Origin: Dactylosporangium aurantiacum
GTDB lineage: Bacteria; Actinomycetota; Actinomycetes; Mycobacteriales; Micromonosporaceae
NCBI RefSeq assembly: GCF_000716715.1
Contig: NZ_JNYJ01000076.1
Location: forward strand, 1-26,730
Direction: 5' to 3'
Length of the DNA: 26,730 bases
Each line of letters begins with the position of its first letter. Position 1 is the stretch's first letter. Positions 1 to 7,088 of this stretch are shown in pieces. The position numbers and the translations under genes were made by a program. The notes beneath the pieces were generated by a model. That model saw only the letters and a program-made list of their open reading frames with translations, was not told the origin of the DNA and searched no databases.

Positions 1-47
1 ACTGCCCGCTGTCGCAACTCAGCAGGGTACGGGGAAGGGCGTGACAT
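1..47 (-). CDS. IS3-family transposase OrfA, N-terminal fragment
   Basis: Only the first 15-16 codons are present (MSRPSPYPAELRQRAV, cut by the edge). The stretch resembles the usual start of the small HTH protein (OrfA, IS3/IS911 type) that precedes the DDE integrase frame in IS3-family elements. The ATG lies about 50 bases inside the IS end and has a good ribosome binding site. The function is taken from the family, since no HTH is visible in so short a piece. Confidence 0.7.
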   Translation of the reverse strand, partial: MSRPSPYPAELRQRA

Positions 48-98
48 GACTCGATCCTCCACAAGAGGTCGGGCCGGTATCAAATCCGGGGCGGTTCA
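1..98 (-). mobile_element. IS3-like insertion sequence, left partial copy (5' end)
   Basis: Read on the minus strand, this begins TGAACCGCCCCGG, a terminus typical of actinobacterial IS3-family elements. It runs through a short leader with a ribosome binding site (GTGGAGGAT) into a transposase start. It is identical, as reverse complement, to the right end of the window. The element is cut by the window edge, so the far inverted repeat, the second frame and any target duplication cannot be seen. Confidence 0.8.
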
Positions 99-382
99 AA
101 GGTGTCCTTCCAATGCAGGTTGTGGAAGGGAGCCTCTTCCACGGCAAGGACCGCCGTGATCCCAACAGAACGCAGCATGCCCGATCCTGACACGCTGGCG
201 CCACAGACCCGGTGGCAACCTCGGCGTGCTCCGGCGTGGCCGAGCCTCCCACTGCGTGACAACGGTGCACTCTGTGCCGCGATCCGATCGCGGCGGAGCG
301 TTACGGCGGGCCGTCATGGCAGTTCGCGGACATGCCGATGTGCGCGCGGCACAATTCGGCTGAGGCCTCGTCTGCTTTCAGG
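99..382. other. Intergenic stretch next to the IS, no gene seen
   Basis: These 284 bases separate the left IS end from the stop of the CbrC-like gene. The short open frames here have no ribosome binding site or recognisable protein pattern. No clear copy of the dispersed element was found. Confidence 0.4.
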
Positions 383-1135
383 CTATGTCATATCGAAATG
401 GCCGCGAGTTCGATTGCATAATTCACATTCGAATACATAGAAACCCCAGCCTGTATCGTGTTGCGGATCGTTCGGCACCTGATTCCACATCCACGGCTGC
501 GTGCCCTCAAACACTTCGATAAGAACGGCTTCCGGATCCCCGGTCTTATGGTTGATGAAATCGGTCTTCGTCCACTCGCCGCAGTAGAGCATCGCCGTTG
601 CACAACAGAACAGCCATTCCACGCCTTGGTAGGTACGGTAGGTTGGCGTGTGAACCAGCTCAAGAAGCACGTTAGGCGGGATGTTGACCGCCACCCAGCC
701 GTCTGGATCAGGATCCGCCAGCGAGAATCCAGGCTGCGTACGAGCCAACCCCGGCACACCGTGGGTGCGCCCCCTCATCGCGTCCGACCAGGTGACCATG
801 CCGAACTCGGTGTCCTTGGTGAGCGCCGCGCGCCCTGAGCTGAGGCATGGGTAACAGATCGCTGGATCGTCGCCGAGGCGGTAGCCGTCATCGACCATGC
901 CACAATGAGGGCAAGTCTTGGCGCGTCGATCGTGCTCCTCGGCTCTCACCGAGAACGGCTGCTCGCACGTCGTGCAGCGATAAATCACGTCCGCACCGAC
1001 GCTCAACGCCAGCCGACCATCGGTGGCTTTTCTACAGAATGCGCAAATACCAGACCCTGCGTACTCCGCGCTGCCTTCGACTGCTGCCTGATAAAGCCTG
1101 AACGGCGACGAAGAACGCTCACGTCCCAAACGCAC
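383..1135 (-). CDS. Cysteine-rich CbrC-like (UPF0167-like) protein
   Basis: The protein has 250 aa with a GTG start. Paired cysteines sit at C31/C34, C54/C57, C75/C78, C94/C97 and C237/C240, with further ones at 177, 178 and 185. These look like several zinc ribbons or knuckles. The order of features recalls the CbrC/UPF0167 family: a first CxxC after an 'FRLYQ' start, a CYPC-x-SGRAA segment, then ELVHTPTYRTYQGVEWLFCC (160-178), which in that family reads roughly 'RTPGY..WQ.E.W...C'. The second CxxC pair set (54-78) looks like an extra zinc ribbon inserted into the usual domain. In E. coli CbrC is linked to colicin E2 tolerance, but its biochemical role is unknown, so I infer none here. The call rests on motif order only. 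Confidence 0.5.
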   Translation of the reverse strand: MRLGRERSSSPFRLYQAAVEGSAEYAGSGICAFCRKATDGRLALSVGADVIYRCTTCEQPFSVRAEEHDRRAKTCPHCGMVDDGYRLGDDPAICYPCLSSGRAALTKDTEFGMVTWSDAMRGRTHGVPGLARTQPGFSLADPDPDGWVAVNIPPNVLLELVHTPTYRTYQGVEWLFCCATAMLYCGEWTKTDFINHKTGDPEAVLIEVFEGTQPWMWNQVPNDPQHDTGWGFYVFECELCNRTRGHFDMT

Positions 1136-1231
1136 ACCACCACGGTACCTCGGCAGGCAAGAGGGGTCCGTCGCCGTGGTGCAGCCCTATGCGCAGTGCG
1201 GCAGGCACGGAACCACCGGATGACACCGCTG

Positions 1232-1315
1232 GTATCCGCTTTTGCCGCGATGCGCTCGCTACTGACCGCCACGGTGATCGACAGTCGACACACGCTCGTG
1301 GCCGATGAGCGCACA
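1232..1315 (+). repeat. Dispersed intergenic element, copy A
   Basis: The left end is degenerate (CCGCTTTTGCCGC). The right end is GCCGATGAGCGCAC at 1301-1314. The inner 19 bases GCCGCGATGCGCTCGCTAC (1244-1262) match copy E (6024-6042) with a single mismatch. At about 84 bp the copy is shorter than others. It lies in the 307-base gap between two minus-strand genes, and nothing else was seen there. Confidence 0.6.
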
Positions 1316-1442
1316 CGTGACCTTGCTGGATCGGGTCCATTCATCGAGCACGAATTACGCGGCCCCACGTCGCATTTGTGCAGCGGACCGTCGTTGAGGC
1401 CCGCAGCTGGCGGCTCGGCTGGGTGATGGCCGGCAGCGTGTT

Positions 1443-1829
1443 TCAGCCGGTAGCCGTGTCCCGCGAGTGCAGGTCGCCGCCAACGCCGGTCAGCCGGTAC
1501 ACGGCAGGGCCAGGCCTCGGCTGCGGAGGTGAGGGATCGGGCCGTTGATGCCCGCACTCAAGCCGGTTTCCGTCGCTGTCGGCGACCCAGGCGTCCGCGC
1601 CGTTGCAATAGACCGCGATCGCGTCCGGGTAGTACTGGACGTCGAACGGCGCATGGTTGGCGGTGTTGCCGGGCCAGACCTCCGGCCCGTCGGCCCCGAC
1701 GGCGATGATGGTGATCGTCTCGTCCGGCTTGAGCCAGTAGTCTTCACCCCACGGCTCCAGCGCAACTTCCAGCAACGGGCTGAAACAGTTGGTGATGCCG
1801 AGCCGTGCCTCGTGTTCAACCGTCGCCAT
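1443..1829 (-). CDS. Small hypothetical protein, 'LEPWGEDYWLKP' family
   Basis: The protein has 128 aa. I chose the ATG at 1829 because the conserved part starts just after it and the upstream codons look non-coding, although an upstream start at 1904 is open. The core reads EVALEPWGEDYWLKPDETIT, then an FDVQYYPDAIAVY segment and a D-x-DGN-x-LECGHQRP end, which looks like a small all-beta domain. The same layout appears in the frameshifted gene at 5685-6010 (LEPYGQDYWLQPGEAVIV ... GAHQRP), so the window carries two paralogues. After the HQRP motif about 30 Pro-rich residues are unlike the paralogue and may be a read-through tail. Function unknown. No signal peptide or membrane segment is visible. 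Confidence 0.7.
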   Translation of the reverse strand: MATVEHEARLGITNCFSPLLEVALEPWGEDYWLKPDETITIIAVGADGPEVWPGNTANHAPFDVQYYPDAIAVYCNGADAWVADSDGNRLECGHQRPDPSPPQPRPGPAVYRLTGVGGDLHSRDTATG

Positions 1830-1939
1830 ACCGCGCCACCCGGGTCGCACTTCGCTGATCGTTGCCAGTAACCATAGCCGTCGGCCGACGCACTGCCGCG
1901 ACAACGATGCGAACCGTATTCACGACCGGTCGGTCAGGT

Positions 1940-2045
1940 GTGCGCGCTCATGCCGCGACTGTTGCGTGTCGGCGGGACCGTACTGGTCACCATCGGTGAC
2001 GGGAGCGACGACACCGAGGCTTGCTGTCCTGCTGATGAGCGGGTG
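1940..2045 (+). repeat. Dispersed intergenic element, copy B
   Basis: It has the exact 17-base left end GTGCGCGCTCATGCCGC (1940-1956), a perfect central hairpin GTCACC-ATC-GGTGAC (1986-2000), and the right end CTGATGAGCGGGTG (2032-2045). It ends 18 bases before the ATG of the next gene, so it or its flank must carry that gene's promoter or leader. Confidence 0.7.
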
Positions 2046-2063
2046 TCGCTACGCTGATCGGCT

Positions 2064-3164
2064 ATGGCTTCGCCGCTGTTCTCGACCGTTGAGGAGCTGG
2101 CTGGTCTGGTGCGGGAGCCGGACCTGGACCGGTTGGTCGTGCTCGGGCAGCGGTTGCTGGACGAGAGCAGGGGCCTTGCGCCGGACGAGTTGACCGCCGC
2201 GGTCGGGGAGCTGACTGAGGTGCTCAAGGTCGGGCCGTACGGCGAGTTCGCTCGCCTTGCGCTCGTCGCGCGGTCGTTCGTGCTGCGGGGCGGTTCGCCG
2301 CTGCCGCTGGTGCCCGAGGTGGTGCCATGGATCGTGCGGGTCTTGGCGTTGCGGGTGCTGTTGTCGCAGGCGTGGCCGACGGTACGGCGGTGGCGATGGC
2401 CGAAGACACCGCCGGACCCGGCGTCGGACCGGGTGCCGGAGTGGGGTGACTTCGTCGCGCGGTGCAAGGCCAACGCCGATCGGTTCGACCTGACCGACGC
2501 CGGAGCAGTCGCCATGGCCCGCTCCTGGCGAGACATCGACCCCTGGCTCAGACTGTTGCACACCGCCATGGAGCGGCAGGAGTTCCGGGGCGCCGTCGCG
2601 CCGCTGCTGCCCGAGCTGACCGACCTCGTCGACCAACTCACCGACGAGCTGCACACCGCGGACTGCATAGCCGGCCTCGCCCGGGTGCTCGACAACGCGT
2701 CGCTGGTGGTGCTCGACGCGGACTCCGGCCGCGGCTACCGCCTGACGATGAGCGGCATCGGCGACAACTGCCAACTGCACACGCTGCTCGCCGACCGGCT
2801 CATCGGCGATCCGGCGGACGGCCTGATCCTGGGCCTGCGCCCCCAGCCGGCCTGGGTGGCGGCGGCGAGCACCGGCCCAGCGGAGACGCCCTCGCCCGAC
2901 CACACACTTCGCAGATTCCGGCTGTTCGACGGTACTGGCGCCTACGTCTCCCCGCAGGGCCGGCCGTCCGACATCGCCGAGCGCGACGGCGTCCGGGTCC
3001 TCGTCGTACACCCCGCGCGCGGCAATCACGGATGGCTGCACGGCCGGCGCTTCGTCAACATGGTGCCGACACTCGCCCTCGACGAGATCATGACACCCGC
3101 CGACGCCGCAGCCTGGCACGCAAGCATCACACCCGCCCGCCAGGATGACTTCCTCGGCCCGTAA
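2064..3164 (+). CDS. Hypothetical protein, 366 aa
   Basis: I do not recognise this family. The reading frame has strong third-position G/C bias throughout. The N-terminal part (to about residue 80) looks like a helical bundle, followed by a hydrophobic stretch near residues 85-103 (PWIVRVLALRVLLSQAW) that could be an amphipathic or single membrane helix. The C-terminal part contains an FRLFDGTGAY segment and VRVLVVHPARGNHGWLHGRR, suggesting an alpha/beta domain. No catalytic motif is evident. The ATG has no ribosome binding site in front of it and begins 18 bases after repeat copy B, so a leaderless start is possible. It reads toward the repeat-protein gene at 3431, 266 bases downstream. Confidence 0.75.
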   Translation: MASPLFSTVEELAGLVREPDLDRLVVLGQRLLDESRGLAPDELTAAVGELTEVLKVGPYGEFARLALVARSFVLRGGSPLPLVPEVVPWIVRVLALRVLLSQAWPTVRRWRWPKTPPDPASDRVPEWGDFVARCKANADRFDLTDAGAVAMARSWRDIDPWLRLLHTAMERQEFRGAVAPLLPELTDLVDQLTDELHTADCIAGLARVLDNASLVVLDADSGRGYRLTMSGIGDNCQLHTLLADRLIGDPADGLILGLRPQPAWVAAASTGPAETPSPDHTLRRFRLFDGTGAYVSPQGRPSDIAERDGVRVLVVHPARGNHGWLHGRRFVNMVPTLALDEIMTPADAAAWHASITPARQDDFLGP

Positions 3165-3220
3165 CGGCGATCAACCACGCCCACCCCGAACACCGCGCAA
3201 CACCGCCCACGTCTCTACCG

Positions 3221-3342
3221 GTGCGCGCTCATGCCGCGGGTCTCGCGCGGCCGCCGACACGGAGATCGTCACGCTTCGTGGCGGCGAGCCCGGGGCGTCG
3301 AACCGCAGCAGCGGCGCCCTCTCGTGCCGAATAGCGCGTGTC
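3221..3342 (+). repeat. Dispersed intergenic element, copy C
   Basis: It has the exact 17-base left end (3221-3237). The central segment GTCACGCTTCGTG (3268-3280) is identical to copy H, and the right end is GTGCCGAATAGCGCGTGT (3325-3342), slightly degenerate. The element fills most of the gap between the two plus-strand genes. Confidence 0.65.
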
Positions 3343-3393
3343 TTGTGGTCAGCGTGCTCGGGGACGGGTCACGTACTGGTGTGCGCGAAGTGT

Positions 3394-3410
3394 TGCGGAT
3401 GAGCGGGTGC
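3394..3410 (+). repeat. Solo right end of the dispersed element (C')
   Basis: TGCGGATGAGCGGGTGC resembles the right end of copy B (GATGAGCGGGTG is shared). In both cases a GATC-containing stretch and an ATG follow within about 20 bases. No second left end is clear between copy C and here. Confidence 0.45.
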
Positions 3411-3430
3411 CGTCAATGGCTTGATCATCG

Positions 3431-4867
3431 ATGGTCTCCGGTGTCGTTGCCGAGGACAATGTGCTGGTGGTCAGCTCATACAGCGTGTGGGATGCGACGG
3501 GTCCGGGCGTGCCGGCGTTGCTCGGTATTCACAGGCCAGGGGATGTCATCCCGGCTGAGCTGCTGGGGCTGCTGATATCAACCGGTGTGTGGTCGGCCCA
3601 GCGGGTGCTGTGGCACGTCGAGCGCCTGCCGGTGCCGGAGGACCGCGGTGAAGCCTTCGCCCGCTTTGCGGCGCATGTACCAACCGCCTACCTCGACCAG
3701 GCGCTGGCCATCGCCGGCACCATCCCCGAGGAGCGCCCGCGTGCCGAGGCGTTGGCGGCGCTTGCCCCGCATCTGACGGCCGATCTGCGCGCCGAAGCGG
3801 TGGCCACGGCCGCCGCCATCACCGAGCCGTCGGCCCGGGCCACGGCACTGACCGGTTTCGTGCCGTGCCTGCCCGAGGAGCAGCGATCCGCTGTCCTGCG
3901 GGACGCGGCAGCCGCGGCGGCGGCCGTTACCGACGGAGTCCGGAAGGTCAGTGCGCTGACCGGCCTTGCACCGCACCTGCCGGACCAGCAGCGCGGCACC
4001 GTCCTGCGGCCGGTTGTGACCGCGATGCGCGACGCCCCCGTCGGCGAGAACATGATGTACGTGTTCGGCGAGGTCGCGCCGCACCTGCCGGCCGACCTGC
4101 TCGCCGAGACGACGGCCGCGGCCGGTGCCCTCGTCGCCGTCAGCCGGCGCGCCAGCGCGTTGGCCGCGCTCGCGCCGCACCTGCCGACCACGTTGGCCGC
4201 GCGGGCGTGGGCCGCGGCCGAAGCCATCGTCGAGGACGACCAACGTGCCAAAGCGATGACGGCCATCGCCCCGCACATGCCGGCCGAGCAGCGCCCCGCA
4301 GCCCTGCAGCAGGCGTTGGCCGCAGCCGGCGCCCTCACCGAGCCGTACACCCGCGTCAGAACGCTGGCCGGTCTGCTCCCGTACCTGCCAGACGAACAGC
4401 GCGCCGCCGCGCTGGACCAGGCACTCACCGCCGCCGATGCCGTCACCGATTGCATGTATGGCGTCGTCGCGCAGGTCGAGGCACTGCTCTACCTCGCCCC
4501 CCACCTACCCGACAGTCGGCGGACCGCCGTCCTCCGCCGCACACTGGGGGCCGTCGGCACCATCCGCCGTGAGAACTGGCGCATGTTCGAACTCGCCCGT
4601 CTCACACCGCACCTGCCGACCCACCTGCGCACCGAAGCACTGGCAATGATCACCGAGATCCGCTGCGAGCAGTGGTTGGCCCGGGGTCTGGGCGCGATCG
4701 CCCCGTACCTGTCAACCGGCCAACTCAGCCAGGCGGTCGCCGTGGCCGACGCCATCCAGGACGCCTACTGGCAGGCGCACGCCATCGCCGGACTCGCGTG
4801 GCACCTACCGGCCGACCAACGCACCCGCGCCGTGGCCGCACTGACCATCGCCACGCCCGAACCATGA
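3431..4867 (+). CDS. Tandem helical-repeat protein ('LAPHLP' repeats)
   Basis: The protein has 478 aa. After about 70 N-terminal residues, the rest is roughly 12 tandem repeats of 31-40 residues. The rough pattern is R-x2-AL-x2-LAPHLP-x3-R-x2-VL-x-ALAAA-x-AI, with APHLP, APHMP, LPYLP or APYLS at the turn. Each repeat should form two helices, giving a HEAT- or TPR-like solenoid for protein binding. Similar repeats occur, to my knowledge, behind NACHT/STAND ATPase domains in large bacterial proteins; here there is no ATPase, kinase or membrane segment. No ribosome binding site precedes the ATG, which lies 20 bases after a right end of the dispersed element, so the exact start is uncertain. Partner unknown. 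Confidence 0.75.
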   Translation: MVSGVVAEDNVLVVSSYSVWDATGPGVPALLGIHRPGDVIPAELLGLLISTGVWSAQRVLWHVERLPVPEDRGEAFARFAAHVPTAYLDQALAIAGTIPEERPRAEALAALAPHLTADLRAEAVATAAAITEPSARATALTGFVPCLPEEQRSAVLRDAAAAAAAVTDGVRKVSALTGLAPHLPDQQRGTVLRPVVTAMRDAPVGENMMYVFGEVAPHLPADLLAETTAAAGALVAVSRRASALAALAPHLPTTLAARAWAAAEAIVEDDQRAKAMTAIAPHMPAEQRPAALQQALAAAGALTEPYTRVRTLAGLLPYLPDEQRAAALDQALTAADAVTDCMYGVVAQVEALLYLAPHLPDSRRTAVLRRTLGAVGTIRRENWRMFELARLTPHLPTHLRTEALAMITEIRCEQWLARGLGAIAPYLSTGQLSQAVAVADAIQDAYWQAHAIAGLAWHLPADQRTRAVAALTIATPEP

Positions 4868-4963
4868 GACATCCACGACAAGCTCAAGTCGATCGCCTGT
4901 ACACGTCAAGATCGGGTGCACGGATCGACCTGCTGCACCGGAGCGAAGGCTTGATCGGGTGCG

Positions 4964-4981
4964 CGGATCTGCCGCGATCCG
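4964..4981. terminator. Possible bidirectional terminator hairpin
   Basis: CGGATC-TGCCGC-GATCCG forms a perfect 6-bp stem between two convergent genes (stops at 4867 and 4988). It lacks a T run, which is common in GC-rich actinobacteria. It overlaps an imperfect direct repeat (GATCGGGTGCACGGATC at about 4910 and GATCGGGTGCGCGGATC at about 4953). Confidence 0.35.
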
Positions 4982-4987
4982 GCGGCA

Positions 4988-5431
4988 TCACGTGCTGTAG
5001 CTGCCGTCCCATGGTTGGGTGAAGCCGAGCCTGTCGGGGTAGAGCTCAGCCCAGTCGCCGCGGTCGGCGTCGGACTCGTCGACCAGGCCGAACAGGGCAC
5101 CGTCGTCGGTGAGGCGAAAGGGCTGGACGGCGATGTCGTCGAATCGCGGCGCATCGAGTTCGTCCATCAGCGTGGCGAGGATACGGTCGACCGCCTGCGG
5201 GTCGGTCAGGTAGCGGCCGACGCCGATCCGGCGAATCGTGGATGCCTCGTGCCGGCCGTCATGGTCGAAGCGGTGGACGTAGGCGTACCAGGCGAAGCTC
5301 TCATCCAGGTCGTCAACGTCCCGCCTGGCACCGTGTACCGCCGCGTAGAAATAGCCAGCCGCGTAGCGCCCGATGGTGTCGTTGCGGTAGTCCGGCTCAT
5401 GAGCGATCGGGATGCGTAGCGGCACGGCCAT
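4988..5431 (-). CDS. Hypothetical protein, 147 aa
   Basis: I do not recognise this protein. It is a compact acidic protein with an ATG start, without signal peptide or membrane helix. Visible features are an aromatic N-terminal part (GRYAAGYFYAAVHGARRDVDD, an FAWYAYVHRFDHDG segment) and a C-terminal acidic stretch ending FTQPWDGSYST. It is convergent with the repeat-protein gene. Its upstream side faces repeat copy D and the frameshifted gene at 5685. The codon pattern is clearly coding, so the gene itself is well supported even though its role is not. Confidence 0.7.
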   Translation of the reverse strand: MAVPLRIPIAHEPDYRNDTIGRYAAGYFYAAVHGARRDVDDLDESFAWYAYVHRFDHDGRHEASTIRRIGVGRYLTDPQAVDRILATLMDELDAPRFDDIAVQPFRLTDDGALFGLVDESDADRGDWAELYPDRLGFTQPWDGSYST

Positions 5432-5522
5432 CCGGCGAGCCTAGACGCGCATGCGAGAGCCCAGCTGGGAGCATCCGCGACTTCCGGCCCTTCCTGCTCG
5501 TCGAGGACACAGCGCTGATCAC

Positions 5523-5635
5523 GTGCGCACACATGCCGCCGTTGGTGCGCGGTCGCGGCGAGGTCGACCGTGGCTGGTCACGGACCGTCAACGGCTCGCC
5601 GTGGCCGACGCTTCCTGTCGTGCCGATGAGCGCGT
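5523..5635 (+). repeat. Dispersed intergenic element, copy D
   Basis: The left end is GTGCGCACACATGCCGC (5523-5539). TGCCGCCGTTGGTGCGCGGT (5534-5553) is identical over 20 bases to copy G at 16055-16074, more than 10 kb away. The right end is TGCCGATGAGCGCGT (5621-5635). Confidence 0.7.
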
Positions 5636-5684
5636 CCCGTGCCGGTCCGACGAATGTCCAACCGGCACTGGCAGAATCGTCTGC

Positions 5685-6010
5685 GTGGGCGGGGACATGC
5701 CACGGGCAGGCGATGTCAGCGACGACGCCATCGGCAAACTCGGGAACCCAGTGCCGATACTCGTGCGGAACAACGGCGGGACACTGCTGGAGCTTTGGTT
5801 GGAGCCATATGGACAGGATTACTGGCTGCAGCCCGGCGAGGCGGTCATCGTCATCTCGTACGGGCCGTCGCATGAATACCCTTCTCCGTCGAACACGAGC
5901 CGGATCGGATCACGATCTGGGCCACAACGTTCCACGCGAAGGTCACCGACAGCGCCGGCAACGAGGTACCCGGCGCACACCAGCGCCCGAAGGGCAAGTA
6001 CGACGCGTGA
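5685..6010 (+). pseudogene. Frameshifted paralogue of the 1443-1829 gene
   Basis: The first part reads from a GTG at 5685 or ATG at 5697 through LEPYGQDYWLQPGEAVIV and then ISYGPSHEYP. At about 5877-5884 (GAATACCCTTCTCC) the frame breaks. One base appears to be missing, since the next frame continues sensibly as FSVEHEPDRITIWATTFHAK, then VTDSAGNEVPGAHQRPKGKY and a TGA at 6008-6010. Joined, the product would be about 105-110 aa, matching the family in the paralogue and ending where the HQRP motif is expected. It may be a recent pseudogene, a sequencing error in a CCC-TT run, or, less likely, programmed frameshifting. Function unknown. Confidence 0.7.
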
Positions 6011-6011
6011 C

Positions 6012-6042
6012 GTGCGCGCTCATGCCGCGAAGCGCTCGCTAC
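6012..6042 (+). repeat. Dispersed intergenic element, copy E (left part)
   Basis: It has the exact 17-base left end (6012-6028), one base after the stop of the frameshifted gene. It runs on into a stretch matching copy A at 18 of 19 bases. A degenerate right end may be GTAGCCGGGTCGGGTGC near 6077-6093, but I do not count it. Confidence 0.6.
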
Positions 6043-6111
6043 ATAACATCACTGCGGCCTGGTCCAGGCCCGTCCAGTAGCCGGGTCGGGTGCATCAGGC
6101 CGTGGCGAGGT

Positions 6112-6870
6112 TCAGGCATGTCGGATGGTCCGGGCGGCCTCCATGACCTCCTTCAGTTGCTCGCTGGTGAGCCGCCGTGCCCGCCATGCCAGCGCGGCGA
6201 TCTGGACGCTCGCCGGGTGGACTTGCGCGTCCTCGACGACCGGCCCGACCCCGGTCAGCGCGACCACGTCGCCGGGCTGGTAGCCGAGCAGGTGCGCGAA
6301 CGCCGTCACGTACTGCGGGGTGATCACGACCCTGCCCGGGCCCAGTCCCGCGACGGTGGAGTCGGAGACGTAAGGACCGCCGCCGACAGCCATGAGGACC
6401 TTCGCGTTGTACGGGCGGATGTTGCGATTACGGAGCAGGCGTAGCAGCAACGCTCCAGGTGTGTCCGGGTAGTCGTCGGTGGGCGCCGGTCCAGGTCGCG
6501 GCTGCACCGGAAGCGACCTGACCAGCGCCTCCAGCTGGCTGCGCTGGTCTGCGTTCATTCGAATGGCGTGTTGCAGGATCGAACCTACGTCCCATGGCGA
6601 CGTCGGCCAGGCCGAAACAAGGTCGTCCGGCACCGGCAGCCCAGCGATGACGAACAGGTCGGCGGTGTGAATGCCGAGCGCCGGCGCCAGTTTCCGGACA
6701 AGGTTCGGACTCGGCGCCGCACTGCCCTTGACGACGGCAGCGAGTTCCGCGCCGGGCACATCCATCTCGTAGGCCAGGACGGCTCGCATCTGCTCGACGG
6801 ACGAGTTGACCGTCGGCCGCCGGTGCGACAGCAGGCGCCACAGCCGCACGCCGAATGGTGAATTCCCCAC
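6112..6870 (-). CDS. HTH (XRE-like) DNA-binding protein
   Basis: The protein has 252 aa with a GTG start. The N-terminal half has the shape of a helix-turn-helix repressor: VEQMRAVLAYEMDVPGAELA, then VVKGSAAPSPNLVRKLAPAL and GIHTADLFVIAGL. This matches the helical spacing of XRE/Cro-type domains that end in 'A.aLgi...dLf.lAG'. A second similar helical block follows near residues 140-215 (PGALLLRLLRNRNIRPYNAK, ITPQYVTAFAHLLGYQPGDV), which looks like a repeat of the same fold, so the protein may be a two-domain HTH. No ligand-binding or protease motif is visible. It lies alone between repeat copies E and F. Its targets are unknown. Confidence 0.65.
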   Translation of the reverse strand: MGNSPFGVRLWRLLSHRRPTVNSSVEQMRAVLAYEMDVPGAELAAVVKGSAAPSPNLVRKLAPALGIHTADLFVIAGLPVPDDLVSAWPTSPWDVGSILQHAIRMNADQRSQLEALVRSLPVQPRPGPAPTDDYPDTPGALLLRLLRNRNIRPYNAKVLMAVGGGPYVSDSTVAGLGPGRVVITPQYVTAFAHLLGYQPGDVVALTGVGPVVEDAQVHPASVQIAALAWRARRLTSEQLKEVMEAARTIRHA

Positions 6871-6964
6871 GACGTGCGACCGTACCGTCCGATGGTCCTG
6901 TTTGCCGGCCTCCCGGCAAACGCTTCGAGCCGGGGCATGCGGCTGGTCCGGACTGCCTGATCCC

Positions 6965-7069
6965 GTGCCCGCTCATGCCGCTGCGGGCGCTCAGCGCCAG
7001 CGGGTGTCGTTACCGACGGTGCACGGCAGGAACGAGCCGGGCCTTCCGATCGTGCCGATGAGCGCGCGC
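6965..7069 (+). repeat. Dispersed intergenic element, copy F
   Basis: The left end is GTGCCCGCTCATGCCGC (one mismatch to the 17-base consensus). A small hairpin GGCGC-TCA-GCGCC lies inside, then a central imperfect hairpin around GTTACCGACGGTGCAC. The right end is TGCCGATGAGCGCGCGC (7053-7069). It is 105 bp in total, between two minus-strand genes. Confidence 0.7.
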
Positions 7070-7088
7070 TCGATCTCGTGTATCCCGA

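Noticed and set aside
5877..5884. Programmed frameshifting in the 5685-6010 gene
   Set aside because: No proper slippery heptamer with downstream pseudoknot was seen, and the intact paralogue needs no shift; mutation or read error is simpler.
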